DNA from: Ewingella sp963519305
GTDB lineage: Bacteria; Pseudomonadota; Gammaproteobacteria; Enterobacterales; Enterobacteriaceae
DNA: 64,000 bases
Assembly (NCBI GenBank): GCA_963519305.1
Contig: CAUQMS010000007.1
Coordinates: forward strand, 115,815-179,814
Reading direction: 5' to 3'
Below the pieces are notes generated by a model. That model searched no databases. It was given only the letters and a program-made list of their open reading frames with translations, and was not told the origin of the DNA. Below, piece by piece: positions 24,201 to 33,050 of the stretch (the first letter of the stretch is position 1; each line of letters opens with the position of its first letter). Position numbers and translations under genes: made by a program.

Positions 24201-27200
24201 ACCGTGGCCGTGCCGCTGGGTGCCGTTTGGTTCCTGGCCCCGCGCCTGCTGAGCTGGCTGAGCAAAACGCCGGTGCGCCCGAAGACCAATATCAACGTCC
24301 GACAGCGCCGTTTCCTGCGCCAGACCGGCCGCGAAACCTGGTCATTCTTCGCCACCTTCGTCAATCAGCAGGAGAACTGGCTGCCGCCGGATAACTATCA
24401 GGAAGTCCCTGAACCGGTGATTGCGCACCGCACCTCGCCGACCAACATCGGCCTGTCGCTGCTGGCGAACATGACCGCGCTGGACTTCGGTTACATCACG
24501 CAGGGCGAGCTGCTGCTGCGCACCACGCAGACGCTCGATACCCTCGACAAACTCGAACACTTCCGCGGGCACCTCTATAACTGGTACGACACCCGCTCGC
24601 TGACGCCGCTCAACCCGCGCTATATCTCCAGCGTCGACAGCGGCAATCTGGCCGGGCATCTGCTCACGCTGAGCACCGGTTTTGCCGGGATGCGCGACCA
24701 GCCCGCGATGAATATCGCCACCGTACTGGCCGGTCTGGAAGACACTTTATATCTGGTCGAAAGCGGCGCGGGCACCGCCAGACGTGAAACCCTCAAACCG
24801 CTGCGCCAGCACTGGGTCAAAGCCGGCTCACTGCCGGTGCATCTGGTCTTTGAGGAACTGAACGCCATGCTGACGCTGACCTCAACGCTGCTGCATGAAT
24901 CCCCTGGCGAGCATCGCTGGCTGAGTGCGCTGCAACTGCAACTGAGCCAGTTCTGTCAGGAGTGGGCGCTGCTGTTTAGCTGGATGCAGCAGGAGCCGGC
25001 CGGAAAAGTGCTGCCCTCGCTGGTGTGGCTCTCACAGCTGGAAGGCAAAGTACCGGGGCTGAACCGCGCCAAAATCGCCCTGACGGTGACGCTGGCGCGC
25101 AAACGTCTGGTGCTGATCGGCGAACTGGAACAGCGGCTGGCCGAACATGCGCACATGGACTTCAAGTTCCTCTACAACAGCACTACCAGCCTGCTGAGCG
25201 TCGGCTACAACTGCGACATCGGCAAGCTCGACAGCGGCAGTTATGACCTGCTGCCCTCGGAGATCCGCCTCACTAACTACTTCACCATCGCCACCAATCA
25301 GCTGCCGCAAAAAAGCTGGTTCGCGCTGGGCCGCCTGTTTACGGTGATCGACAAACAACCGTCGCTGATGTCATGGAGCGGTTCGATGTTTGAATACCTG
25401 ATGCCGCAGCTGGTGATGCCGGGCTATCCCGACACCCTGCTGGTGCAGATGTGCAAAGCGGCGGTTAACCGGCAGATTGAATGGGGCAACGAGCACGGCG
25501 TGCCGTGGGGGATTTCTGAATCTGCCTACGCATCGTTCGACCCGAACCACAACTATCAGTATCACGCCTTTGGCGTGCCGGGCCTTGGCCTCAAGCGTGG
25601 TCTGGGCGAGGACATGGTGATCGCCCCTTACGCCACACTGATGGCGCTGGTGGTCGAACCGCAAAAAGCCTGCGATAACCTGATCGAACTGGAAAACATG
25701 GGTGCACGCGGCGAGTACGGTTTCTATGAAGCGCTGGATCACTCGCCGTCGCGGCTCAACCGTGGCCAGACCTACGTGATTGTCCGCTCGTATATGGCGC
25801 ACCATCAGGGCATGAGTTTCCTCGCGCTCTCCCATCTGCTGCTCGATGCGCCAATGGTGGACCGCTTCGCCGCCAACCCGTCATTCCAGTCTGCCCGCCT
25901 GCTGTTGCAGGAACGCGTGCCGGACGCGGTGGAACTTTACAGCCCGCGCCGTCAGTTTGAGTCCGTCGAAGGGGGGCTTAAGGCCACCAACTTTGATATC
26001 CGCCAGTTCAACAGCGTGGACAGCCTGATCCCGGAAGTTCAGCTGCTCTCCAACACCCAATACCATCTGATGCTGACACAGGCCGGTGGCGGCTATAGCA
26101 CCTGGCGCAATCTGGCGCTGACCCGCTGGCGCGAAGATGTCACCCGCGATAACCGCGGAACTTTCTGCTATATCAGCGACCCGCAGTCCGGCGAGATGTG
26201 GAGCAACACCTGGCAGCCGGTGGGCAAAAAAGCCAACCTGTATCAGGCGGTGTTTACCGACGCCGGCGTCGAATTCAAACGCACCGAAGGCACGCTGACC
26301 CTCCACACCAAAATCGTGGTATCGCCGGAGGATGACGTCGAACTGCGGCGCATGACGCTGACCCACCGTGGCCGCCAGCCGCGCATCATTGAAATCACCA
26401 CCTATGCCGAAGTGGTACTGGCACCGGCGGCCAACGATCTCACGCACCCGGCCTTCAGCAACCTGTTTATTCAGACCGAACTGGTGGCGGATCGCGAAGG
26501 GATCCTCTGCCACCGCCGGCCGCGCGAAGAGAACGAAGCCTGCCCGTGGCTGTTCCACATGATGGCGATCCACGGCCCGACCGACCGCGAGACCTCGTTT
26601 GAAACCGACCGTGCTGCCTTTATCGGACGCGGCCAGACCGCCGCCGATCCGCAGGCACTGCGCACCGCCGGACCGCTGGGTAATAGCGCCGGCCCGGTGC
26701 TGGATCCTATCGTCGCGATCCGCCAGCGCGTGGTGCTCAAACCCGGCATTCCGCTAATCATCGACATGGTCTACGGCATTACCGAGGAGCGGCATCTCAG
26801 CCTGGCCCTGATGGAAAAATACCGCGACCACAACATCGCTGACCGCGTGTTCGAGATGGCCTGGTCGCACAGTCAGGTGATGCTGCGCCAGATTAACGCC
26901 AATGAAGATGACGCCAACCTGTTCAACCGGCTGGCGAGCGCCGTGCTGTTTCCGAGCGCCGAGCTGCGCGCCGATGCGCCAACGCTGGCCCGTAACCGGC
27001 GCGGGCAGTCAGGCCTCTGGGGTTACGCGCTCTCCGGCGACCTGCCGATCGTGCTGCTGTCGGTGAGCAGTAACGAAAATATGCTGATGGTCACCAGCCT
27101 GATTCAGGCGCACAACTACTGGCGGCTGAAAGGGCTGAGCGTCGATCTGGTGATCCTCAGTAACGATCAGGGCGGCTATCAGCAGGAGTTGCACAACGAG

Positions 27201-29864
27201 ATCATGAGCCGCGTGGCGGCCGGTGCGGAGTCGAGCCTCATCGACAAGCCGGGCGGCATCTTCGTGCGTAAAGCTGAACATATGACCTCAGAGGATCGCA
27301 CCCTGCTGATGAGCGTGGCGAGCATCCTGATTGACGACCTCCACGGCAGCCTGCTCGATCAGGTGAACCAGAAATTGCAGGCCACTCATAACGCGCAGCC
27401 GCTGCTGGTTGCACTGCCTAATCTGCCGGAGAACCGCCATACACCGCGTGAGTTCGACACCCAACAACTGGCCTTCTTTAACGGCTTCGGCGGCTTCTCT
27501 CCGGACGGGCGCGAGTATCAAATCCTGCTCGGCGAAGGCAAAAACACCCCGGCGCCGTGGTCAAACGTCATCGCCAATGCCAGTTTCGGTACGGTGATCT
27601 CTGAAAGCGGACAGGCTTATACGTGGTTTGAGAATGCGCATGAATACCGGCTGACGCCGTGGGAGAACGACCCGGTCAGCGACAGCTCCGGTGAAGCCTT
27701 CTACCTGCGTGATGAAGAGAGCGGCGAAGTCTGGTCACCGGCCCCGCTGCCGGTACGCGGCAAAGGGGATTACCTTACGCGCCACGGCTTCGGTTACAGC
27801 ATTTTCGAGCACCGCCAGAGCGGTATCGACAGCGAGTTGACGGTGCTGGTCGCCGAACATGCGCCGGTCAAACTGTTTATTCTCCAGCTTAGCAACAACT
27901 CAGGGCGGCCGCGCAAACTGTCGGCCACAGGTTATGTCGAATGGATCATGGCCGATTTGCGTGCCAAATCGGCCATGCACATCGTGACTCGCCCCGGCCC
28001 TGCCGATCGCGGTTGCAGCGTGCTGGCGACGAACCATTACGGCAGCAGCGGCTCCGAGCGCACCGGCTTCTTCGCGGTGACCGGCGCCCACTGCTCGGTG
28101 AGCGGCGACCGTCGCGAATTCATTGGCCGCAACGGTTCGGCGGCCTCTCCGGCCGGCATGTTACAGCAGCGGCTGTCAGGAAAAACCGGCGCGGCGCTGG
28201 ATCCTTGTGGCGCCGTGCAGTCGGCGACGACTCTGATCGACGGCGATCAGCGCACCTTTGTGTTTGCCTTAGGGCTGGGACAAAACGCGCAGGAGGCCGA
28301 GCAGTTGATTGGCCAGTTCCTCAATGAAGGGACGGCGCGCAGCGAGCTGGATAATATTCACCATCACTGGCACCAGGTGCTGGATAAAATCCAGATAACC
28401 ACCCCGGAACCGGCGGTCAATCTGCTGGCCAACGGCTGGCTGATTTACCAGACGCTGGCGTGTCGCATCATGGCGCGCAGCGGTTATTACCAGTCCGGCG
28501 GTGCGTTTGGATTCCGCGACCAGTTGCAGGACACCCTGTCACTGACCCACGCCGCACCGGAACGTATGCGCGAGCAGATCCTGCTCTGTGCTTCACGGCA
28601 ATTTGCCGAAGGCGACGTACAGCACTGGTGGCATCCGCCATCCGGTAACGGCGTGCGCACCCGCTGCTCGGATGATTACCTGTGGCTGCCGCTGGCCATG
28701 TGTCACTACATTGACGTGACCGGTGATACCGGCATTGCAGAGCAGCCCGTTGGCTATATCGAGGCGCGTCTGCTGGCACCGGAAGAGGAGTCGTTCTACG
28801 AGCAGCCGACGCTCAGCGGGCTGAATGAATCGCTATTCGAACACGGCGTGCGGGCCATCCGACATGGCCTGAACTTCGGCAAAAACGGCCTGCCGCTGAT
28901 GGGGGCCGGGGACTGGAATGACGGCATGAACAACGTCGGCATTAAAGGCCAAGGGGAAAGTGTCTGGCTCGGCTTCTTCCTCTACAACGTGCTGCAACGC
29001 TTTGCGGCGCTGGCCGAACGGCTTCACCGCACTGACATTGCACAGCTGTGCCACCAGCAGGCAGCGACGCTCAAACAGAACCTGCACGATAACGCCTGGG
29101 ACGGTGAATGGTATCTGCGCGGCTATTTCGACAGCGGAGAGACGCTGGGTTCGCACCTCAATAACGAGTGCCAGATTGACGCTATCGCCCAGAGCTGGTC
29201 GGTCATTTCCGGCGCGGGCGACCCGCAGCGCAGCCAACAGGCCATGAAAGAACTGGATACGCGACTGGTTGACGATGAAACGGGGCTGATCAAACTGCTG
29301 ACGCCGCCGTTCAACGGCGACGGGCCGAACCCCGGCTACATTCGAGGTTACCTGCCCGGCGTACGCGAGAACGGCGGCCAGTACACTCATGGCGCTATCT
29401 GGGCGGTAATGGCCTTCGCCGAGATGGGTGATATTGAACGGGCATGGCAGCTGATGCGGCTGATTAATCCGATCAACCACAGCCTCACAGCTGCTGCCGT
29501 CGAGCAATATAAAGTCGAGCCGTACGTGATCACCGCCGACATCTACACCGTTGACCCGCACAACGGGCGCGGCGGCTGGAGCTGGTACACCGGTTCCGCC
29601 GGCTGGACCTACCGGCTGATCACCGAGTCACTGCTCGGCATCAAACGTCACGGCGGGTTTATCTCCATCAACACCCGCCTGCCTGCCGACTGGCCGCAGG
29701 TCACCCTCACCTATCAGCAAGGCAGCAGCCAGTATCAAATCACCGTCAAACGCGGCGAAGGAGAGTATCAGGTAACGATGGATGAACAAACGTTACAGGA
29801 TGGCATGATCCCGCTGAAGGATGACGGCGAGAACCACGTAGTGGAGGTGTGGCTGGCGGGGTAA
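21285..29864 (+). CDS. Cyclic beta-1,2-glucan synthase (GT84-GH94, NdvB/ChvB/Cgs type)
   Basis: A giant 2859-residue inner-membrane enzyme, matching the usual length of Rhizobium/Brucella cyclic glucan synthases. An N-terminal cytoplasmic part is followed by membrane helices near 430-480, then the GT84 glycosyltransferase with DSD at 633-635 (ITLDSDTVLP), HDLLEGCYARSG and the RSRWIRGDWQ acceptor motif. More helices follow (about 820-1000), then the long phosphorylase half with GH94 modules, including the catalytic GDWNDGMN (Asp2546) and GGWSWYTGSAGW. Such enzymes initiate, elongate and cyclise beta-1,2-glucan from UDP-glucose, with the phosphorylase domain setting ring size. Start: GTG 21285, with AAGGA 8 bases upstream; the longer frame has no ribosome site. 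No export gene (ndvA-like) lies next to it. Confidence 0.92.
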   Translation: MKNPFSVWLKNRRDPPVSPGAAPRTTRDSQENTPIAAELFSADQMERYGEKLAQSHKLSSKKAPYYLLKRLAANETLLTRNCHILSTGEKNSIAPAGEWLLDNFYLIEEQIRLVRQLLPKNFGKGLPALAAPHNCPRIYDIATEAIAHSDGHWDPATLTRFIAAYQKVTPLKLGELWALPGMLRLALIENLRRVSIDVAKAQQERNLADRWVNKMQDSAENDPARLIIVIADMARSNPPRTSAFVAELVRRLQGHGSMLALPLTWIEQRLAEAGLTTAELIARFNQHLAVSQLSVSNSITGLRQLNEMNWADFAESMSLVEKILHQDPSGIYPTMHFDTRDHYRHVIEMLARHCVYDEAGVARQVIALTEHAPPGSRMQHVGYFLVNNGREALEKHLKVRFSPLSRFRYQLNKTPLLSWLGSLSLLITAMTADLLFRTHTHGMNWILWLLAIPVVIVCSQFIMNLLSEVTTRTRTPHPLPRLDFSEEIPEAFSTLVAVPCLLGNRKGIDTLLNGLEVCYLGNARANLYFALVADFHDSSTQFRPADDLLLEYASVQISQLNRKYPDGGGRLFTLLHRENQLNAAQGVWMGYERKRGKLAALNRWLRGEAQQFTTVVGATQGQLSAVKYVITLDSDTVLPRATAHQLISAMAHPLNHPIYDPQLRRVVEGYAILQPRLAEEIPRYGQGRYAAMSSSIPGNDPYSSMSSDIYQDLFGEGSYVGKGIYDIDMFMQATDNTCPENLVLSHDLLEGCYARSGMLSDVVLYEQYPANYLVDVSRRSRWIRGDWQLFNWLRLRVRQTDGTRAANPLSTLSRWKLLDNLRRSLVAPSLLVMIFAALSLVPNPGYWLGFIATLILLPTAIALVLDLLNKGPRRPLLQHIRCVIAGTLSRLSHIVLYLATLPHESGYTLKAILVTLWRLVVSHKHLQEWTSFDASKSRFSLAPENFYRAMWINPVAGVVLILLTMHFNPLLMTVAVPLGAVWFLAPRLLSWLSKTPVRPKTNINVRQRRFLRQTGRETWSFFATFVNQQENWLPPDNYQEVPEPVIAHRTSPTNIGLSLLANMTALDFGYITQGELLLRTTQTLDTLDKLEHFRGHLYNWYDTRSLTPLNPRYISSVDSGNLAGHLLTLSTGFAGMRDQPAMNIATVLAGLEDTLYLVESGAGTARRETLKPLRQHWVKAGSLPVHLVFEELNAMLTLTSTLLHESPGEHRWLSALQLQLSQFCQEWALLFSWMQQEPAGKVLPSLVWLSQLEGKVPGLNRAKIALTVTLARKRLVLIGELEQRLAEHAHMDFKFLYNSTTSLLSVGYNCDIGKLDSGSYDLLPSEIRLTNYFTIATNQLPQKSWFALGRLFTVIDKQPSLMSWSGSMFEYLMPQLVMPGYPDTLLVQMCKAAVNRQIEWGNEHGVPWGISESAYASFDPNHNYQYHAFGVPGLGLKRGLGEDMVIAPYATLMALVVEPQKACDNLIELENMGARGEYGFYEALDHSPSRLNRGQTYVIVRSYMAHHQGMSFLALSHLLLDAPMVDRFAANPSFQSARLLLQERVPDAVELYSPRRQFESVEGGLKATNFDIRQFNSVDSLIPEVQLLSNTQYHLMLTQAGGGYSTWRNLALTRWREDVTRDNRGTFCYISDPQSGEMWSNTWQPVGKKANLYQAVFTDAGVEFKRTEGTLTLHTKIVVSPEDDVELRRMTLTHRGRQPRIIEITTYAEVVLAPAANDLTHPAFSNLFIQTELVADREGILCHRRPREENEACPWLFHMMAIHGPTDRETSFETDRAAFIGRGQTAADPQALRTAGPLGNSAGPVLDPIVAIRQRVVLKPGIPLIIDMVYGITEERHLSLALMEKYRDHNIADRVFEMAWSHSQVMLRQINANEDDANLFNRLASAVLFPSAELRADAPTLARNRRGQSGLWGYALSGDLPIVLLSVSSNENMLMVTSLIQAHNYWRLKGLSVDLVILSNDQGGYQQELHNEIMSRVAAGAESSLIDKPGGIFVRKAEHMTSEDRTLLMSVASILIDDLHGSLLDQVNQKLQATHNAQPLLVALPNLPENRHTPREFDTQQLAFFNGFGGFSPDGREYQILLGEGKNTPAPWSNVIANASFGTVISESGQAYTWFENAHEYRLTPWENDPVSDSSGEAFYLRDEESGEVWSPAPLPVRGKGDYLTRHGFGYSIFEHRQSGIDSELTVLVAEHAPVKLFILQLSNNSGRPRKLSATGYVEWIMADLRAKSAMHIVTRPGPADRGCSVLATNHYGSSGSERTGFFAVTGAHCSVSGDRREFIGRNGSAASPAGMLQQRLSGKTGAALDPCGAVQSATTLIDGDQRTFVFALGLGQNAQEAEQLIGQFLNEGTARSELDNIHHHWHQVLDKIQITTPEPAVNLLANGWLIYQTLACRIMARSGYYQSGGAFGFRDQLQDTLSLTHAAPERMREQILLCASRQFAEGDVQHWWHPPSGNGVRTRCSDDYLWLPLAMCHYIDVTGDTGIAEQPVGYIEARLLAPEEESFYEQPTLSGLNESLFEHGVRAIRHGLNFGKNGLPLMGAGDWNDGMNNVGIKGQGESVWLGFFLYNVLQRFAALAERLHRTDIAQLCHQQAATLKQNLHDNAWDGEWYLRGYFDSGETLGSHLNNECQIDAIAQSWSVISGAGDPQRSQQAMKELDTRLVDDETGLIKLLTPPFNGDGPNPGYIRGYLPGVRENGGQYTHGAIWAVMAFAEMGDIERAWQLMRLINPINHSLTAAAVEQYKVEPYVITADIYTVDPHNGRGGWSWYTGSAGWTYRLITESLLGIKRHGGFISINTRLPADWPQVTLTYQQGSSQYQITVKRGEGEYQVTMDEQTLQDGMIPLKDDGENHVVEVWLAG

Positions 29865-30110
29865 AAGTTATTCTGGCAGGTCATGCAATTTGCGTAACCT
29901 GCCAAACCATAAACATTCATTTATTCAATGCATCGAATAAGACACATTGATAAGATATATAACTATATGTTTGTATTATAATTTATTACATCTTAAGTAC
30001 GCATTCTCATGGAGAGGAGTACAAGGTTTTGTTAAGGTCTCGGCGTTTCCGGGGGCGTCCCCCACGTCAAAACAGACCATTAATACGACCTGTCATTACA
30101 AGGACTTTCC

Positions 30111-30464
30111 ATGAAAGCGAAACTACTGATCGCCACCACGCTTCTGTTCAGCCTGAGTTCCCACGCCAGTGAGTGGAACTTTCTGGCGCACTCGCCGTCG
30201 GGCGATAAATCCTATGCGATGTTAAACACTCCTTCCGATATTTTCCCTGTCATCTGGTATAAAACCACCACCGCAAAAGGCGTCACCCAGGCGATTTCGA
30301 AAGACGTGATTGACTGCAAAAAACAGAAATACGCCATCAGAAGTATCGACAAATATGACAGTAATGGCGCCATCACCCTCAGCGAAAGCCACACATGGCT
30401 CAGCTGGCAAGAGATCACCCCTGACTCTATGGCGAGTTTCGAATACGGGTTTGCCTGTAAGTAA
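30111..30464 (+). CDS. Secreted protein resembling surface-adhesin E family
   Basis: A 117-residue product with signal peptide (MKAKLLIATTLLFSLSSHAS) followed by a small beta-rich domain with two Cys (DVIDCKKQKYA and the terminal FACK) and the pattern EWNFL...YAML...VIWYKTT...W..ITPDSM typical of the Adhesin_E-like proteins. Probably periplasmic; function unknown. AAGGA is well placed before the ATG. It is monocistronic. Confidence 0.75.
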   Translation: MKAKLLIATTLLFSLSSHASEWNFLAHSPSGDKSYAMLNTPSDIFPVIWYKTTTAKGVTQAISKDVIDCKKQKYAIRSIDKYDSNGAITLSESHTWLSWQEITPDSMASFEYGFACK

Positions 30465-30589
30465 GGGGGGAAGCGGGTGATACTACTTTTTGTTATTTTT
30501 CCCCATGGACTAAAGACCCCATAGTCTTCTATGGGATATATTGAGCGTACTATCGTGAAATTATCTCTTTTTAACAGGTAACACCGGCA

Positions 30590-30937
30590 ATGGCTCTGAT
30601 CCCAAAAAACTACTCGCGACTGGAAAGCGGGTACCGTGAGAAAGCACTAAAAATCTACCCGTGGGTATGCGGGCGCTGCACGCGGGAGTTTGTGTATTCA
30701 AACCTGCGCGAATTAACGGTTCACCATATTGATCACGACCATACCAATAACCCGCCAGACGGCAGCAACTGGGAGTTGTTGTGTCTGTTTTGCCATGACA
30801 ATGAACACTCGAAGTACACTGAAGCTGACCTGTACGGCACAAACGTTGTGGCGGGAGAGGACGCGCAAAACGATGTTGCAGCAGCAACCTATAATCCTTT
30901 TGCTGATTTACAGTCGATGCTTAATAAGAAGAAATAA
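30590..30937 (+). CDS. yajD: HNH-nuclease-family protein YajD
   Basis: A 115-residue cytoplasmic protein, almost residue for residue E. coli YajD: IPKNYSRLESGYREKALKIY, the zinc-knuckle CGRC ... CLFC, the HNH core VHHIDHDHTNN and NWELLCLFCHDNEHSK, ending in NPFADLQSML. The HNH residues are intact, so nuclease chemistry is possible, but no biological role is established. It is flanked by intergenic DNA on both sides. Confidence 0.96.
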   Translation: MALIPKNYSRLESGYREKALKIYPWVCGRCTREFVYSNLRELTVHHIDHDHTNNPPDGSNWELLCLFCHDNEHSKYTEADLYGTNVVAGEDAQNDVAAATYNPFADLQSMLNKKK

Positions 30938-31110
30938 GCTGGATTTCAGCTTCTGGTGTCAAGCCGCCGCAGGGAACCCTGGCCGGCTAAAAGCCAGAAG
31001 CGGACGTTATCCTCATTGGATATCCAACTGCCCCACTTTGGACATTCAGCTGATTCGGTTTCATGCTGGGTCAGCCTAACTTAAGCGAATGATTATCCAC
31101 CGCAAGGCCG

Positions 31111-31698
31111 CTAGCCCGTTTTCTCAAGCTCACGCTTTACTGCCTTCAGCGTCCTTCGCCGGATCCAGCCGCTTCCCGCTCTGATTGCCAGCCAGTATCC
31201 GGCCATTTTTAACTGTGTCGTTCTGTCAGAGCAATAGATAAAGGTTTCGGTGCAGAGGGTATATTCATCAGTAGCGAGTTGTTGAACCTGATATCGCAGC
31301 AGCAGCTTGGCACTACCCGCCCGGAGTGCTGCGCAATATGCATTAATATCTGGCACATCCTCAAGGCCAAAATCGGCTCGCCAGAATTGTCCTCTTAGCC
31401 CATAACAAAGTTCGGTTTTTGTTTTTTCTAACAAAGTGAAACTATCAAGCCCAAACTGTTGGGTAGGCCTTTCAGAGGAATGGCGTCGTAATTTTTGCGG
31501 TAGTTGCCGCACCGACATTAAAGTTTTAATGATGGCATCCTGCTGAATATCATAATCAGCAATTGCCGGTAATATTTTTTCTGGAGATGACGTTCTTATC
31601 ACGGCGCGATGCCGCTCATAGAAATGAAAGTGCAGCAGATATTGAGGAATATTTTGCCAGTCAGTTAGAGCCTTCTTCGTAACAAAGCCAAGTATCAC
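31111..31698 (-). CDS. Hypothetical protein, possibly SRPBCC/DUF2867-like
   Basis: A 195-residue frame starting at GTG 31698 with GGGAG 9 bases upstream. It begins near FYERHRAVIRTSSPEKILPA and IADYDIQQDAIIKTLMSVRQ, the opening expected of small START/SRPBCC-type ligand-binding folds, and later has LLRYQVQQLATDEYTLCTET and a C-terminal amphipathic helix (GYWLAIRAGSGWIRRRTLKA). No signal peptide. The family call is tentative; it is more likely cytoplasmic and real than not, given its continuous length and normal composition. Confidence 0.55.
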   Translation of the reverse strand: MILGFVTKKALTDWQNIPQYLLHFHFYERHRAVIRTSSPEKILPAIADYDIQQDAIIKTLMSVRQLPQKLRRHSSERPTQQFGLDSFTLLEKTKTELCYGLRGQFWRADFGLEDVPDINAYCAALRAGSAKLLLRYQVQQLATDEYTLCTETFIYCSDRTTQLKMAGYWLAIRAGSGWIRRRTLKAVKRELEKTG

Positions 31699-31867
31699 CT
31701 GTTTTCACTCCCTGAAGAACCATGATTCTGCATCGATTTTCGCAACGTATTCAATGATTCTATCTGTTCTTAAACATCAATACACACTGTGGCCAGTGTG
31801 GAATAAGGAGACGGTTTTATCAATTATTGCCTCCGAATATCCGCTAAGAGCGGGCGTAACTTTCAAA

Positions 31868-32230
31868 TCATTTTTTCAATTCGGCAATTGCCAGCTTAGC
31901 AACGTCTAATGTAGTAGAAGTTCTATCGTTGCTTTCAAGTGACCATGTCATTGAAAGACCACACCACGCAATTATCCATTTGAGCAGGCGTTCTCTGTCC
32001 AGGCCAGCCATCCCGGTAACGATATCCAATCTCTGTTTGAAGATCTCCGGTACAGGAGCAACTCGGGGCACTGGATTATCAAGATCCGGATTAGTGAATA
32101 TATTGGCAAAGTCGAATCCTCGCTCACCTATAAGTCCTTTGGGATCAATAGCCAGCCTGATGGCCCAAAATCAACAGAAGTGAAAATGCAGTTCCTGGCT
32201 AATCTCCTTAGCCCAAACGCAATCTTGTTA
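31868..32230 (-). pseudogene. Aminoglycoside/hydroxyurea phosphotransferase (APH(6)-type) remnant
   Basis: The minus-strand frame ending at 31868 reads LAIDPKGLIGERGFDFANIF, then TNPDLDNP and AGLDRERLLKWIIAWCGLSM: the magnesium-binding DPKG and the C-terminus of the APH_6_hur kinase family. Just before it the expected GW-LAIDPKG is broken: DNA at about 32145-32160 reads GGCTGGCTATTGATCCC, four bases short of an open GW-L-A-I-D-P reading, which shifts the frame (the upstream part, VDFGPSGW, is in the other frame). Upstream of about 32230 nothing of the kinase N-terminus or ATP site remains. A dead fragment. Confidence 0.65.
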
Positions 32231-32335
32231 TCCCGATGGCTGATACTTTCCCAAATCCCCCACATTTCGCTCCCCACCGAAGCATCCTGTTCTGAAACCC
32301 GTAGAGTGATACTCCTTCCTACTCCAGAGAGATGA

Positions 32336-32650
32336 ATGATGATCGCAGTAATATTCGAAGCAGATACGGTTCCGGCCAAACAGGCGCGCTATCTCCAGCT
32401 CGCCGCTGAATTAAAACCCCTGCTGGCCGACATTGAAGGGTTTATTTCCATCGAGCGTTTCCAGAGCCTGACGACGGAGGGAAAACTCCTGTCGTTATCC
32501 TGGTGGCGGGATGAAGAGTCGGTGCTTAAATGGAAGAAAAATGTCTTTCATCAGGCTGCTCAGGCTGAAGGGCGTGAATCCGTGTTTTCTTATTACAGGA
32601 TCCGCATTGCACAGGTTGTCAGGGATTACTCATCAGCAAACCGGGGATAA
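32336..32650 (+). CDS. Antibiotic-biosynthesis-monooxygenase-type (ABM) protein
   Basis: A 104-residue ferredoxin-like alpha+beta protein of the ABM fold: AVIFEADTVPAKQARYLQLA, GFISIERFQSL, SLSWWRDEESVLKWKKN and a His in FHQAAQAEG. Related small proteins act as cofactor-free oxygenases or isomerases on aromatic or quinone substrates, usually as dimers; the substrate here is unknown. GAGAGATGA precedes ATG 32336. First gene of an apparent three-gene operon: only 5 bases separate it from the ACT-domain gene. Confidence 0.8.
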   Translation: MMIAVIFEADTVPAKQARYLQLAAELKPLLADIEGFISIERFQSLTTEGKLLSLSWWRDEESVLKWKKNVFHQAAQAEGRESVFSYYRIRIAQVVRDYSSANRG

Positions 32651-32655
32651 AAAAG

Positions 32656-33048
32656 ATGTACGATATTCATATTATTTTGAAAAATGCGCCCGGTGAACTG
32701 GCGTTTTTAGGCGCAACATTAGGACATAATGGCGTGGGTCTTGAAGGCGGAGGGGTCTTCACCACCGATTCAGAGTGCCACGCCCACTTTCTGGTTGAGG
32801 ATGGCAAAAAGGCCAAAGCCGTGCTGTTAAGCGCGGGCATTGAGGTGCGCCATGTTCATCAGCCGCTGATCAGAAAACTGAAGCAGGAACGTCCGGGTGA
32901 ACTGGGTGAAATAGCGGCGGCGCTGGCCGAAAAAGGTATAAATATCCTGACCCAATACAGCGACCACGCGAACCACCTCATTCTGATCACCGACAATGAT
33001 ATTATCGCGGGCCAGCTTACCGAAAAGTGGGCCGCTGAGGCTGAGTAA
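32656..33048 (+). CDS. Tandem ACT-domain small-molecule-binding protein
   Basis: A 130-residue protein made of two ACT-like halves: DIHIILKNAPGELAFLGATL and, after VRHVHQPLIRK, QERPGELGEIAAALAEKGIN followed by ILTQYSDHANHLILITD. The PGEL motifs mark the amino-acid/ligand loops of ACT domains. It has no catalytic domain, so it probably senses or carries a ligand. It sits between the ABM gene (5-base gap) and the ArsR-type regulator (2-base gap), which implies shared translation and a shared signal. Confidence 0.82.
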   Translation: MYDIHIILKNAPGELAFLGATLGHNGVGLEGGGVFTTDSECHAHFLVEDGKKAKAVLLSAGIEVRHVHQPLIRKLKQERPGELGEIAAALAEKGINILTQYSDHANHLILITDNDIIAGQLTEKWAAEAE

Positions 33049-33050
33049 AC

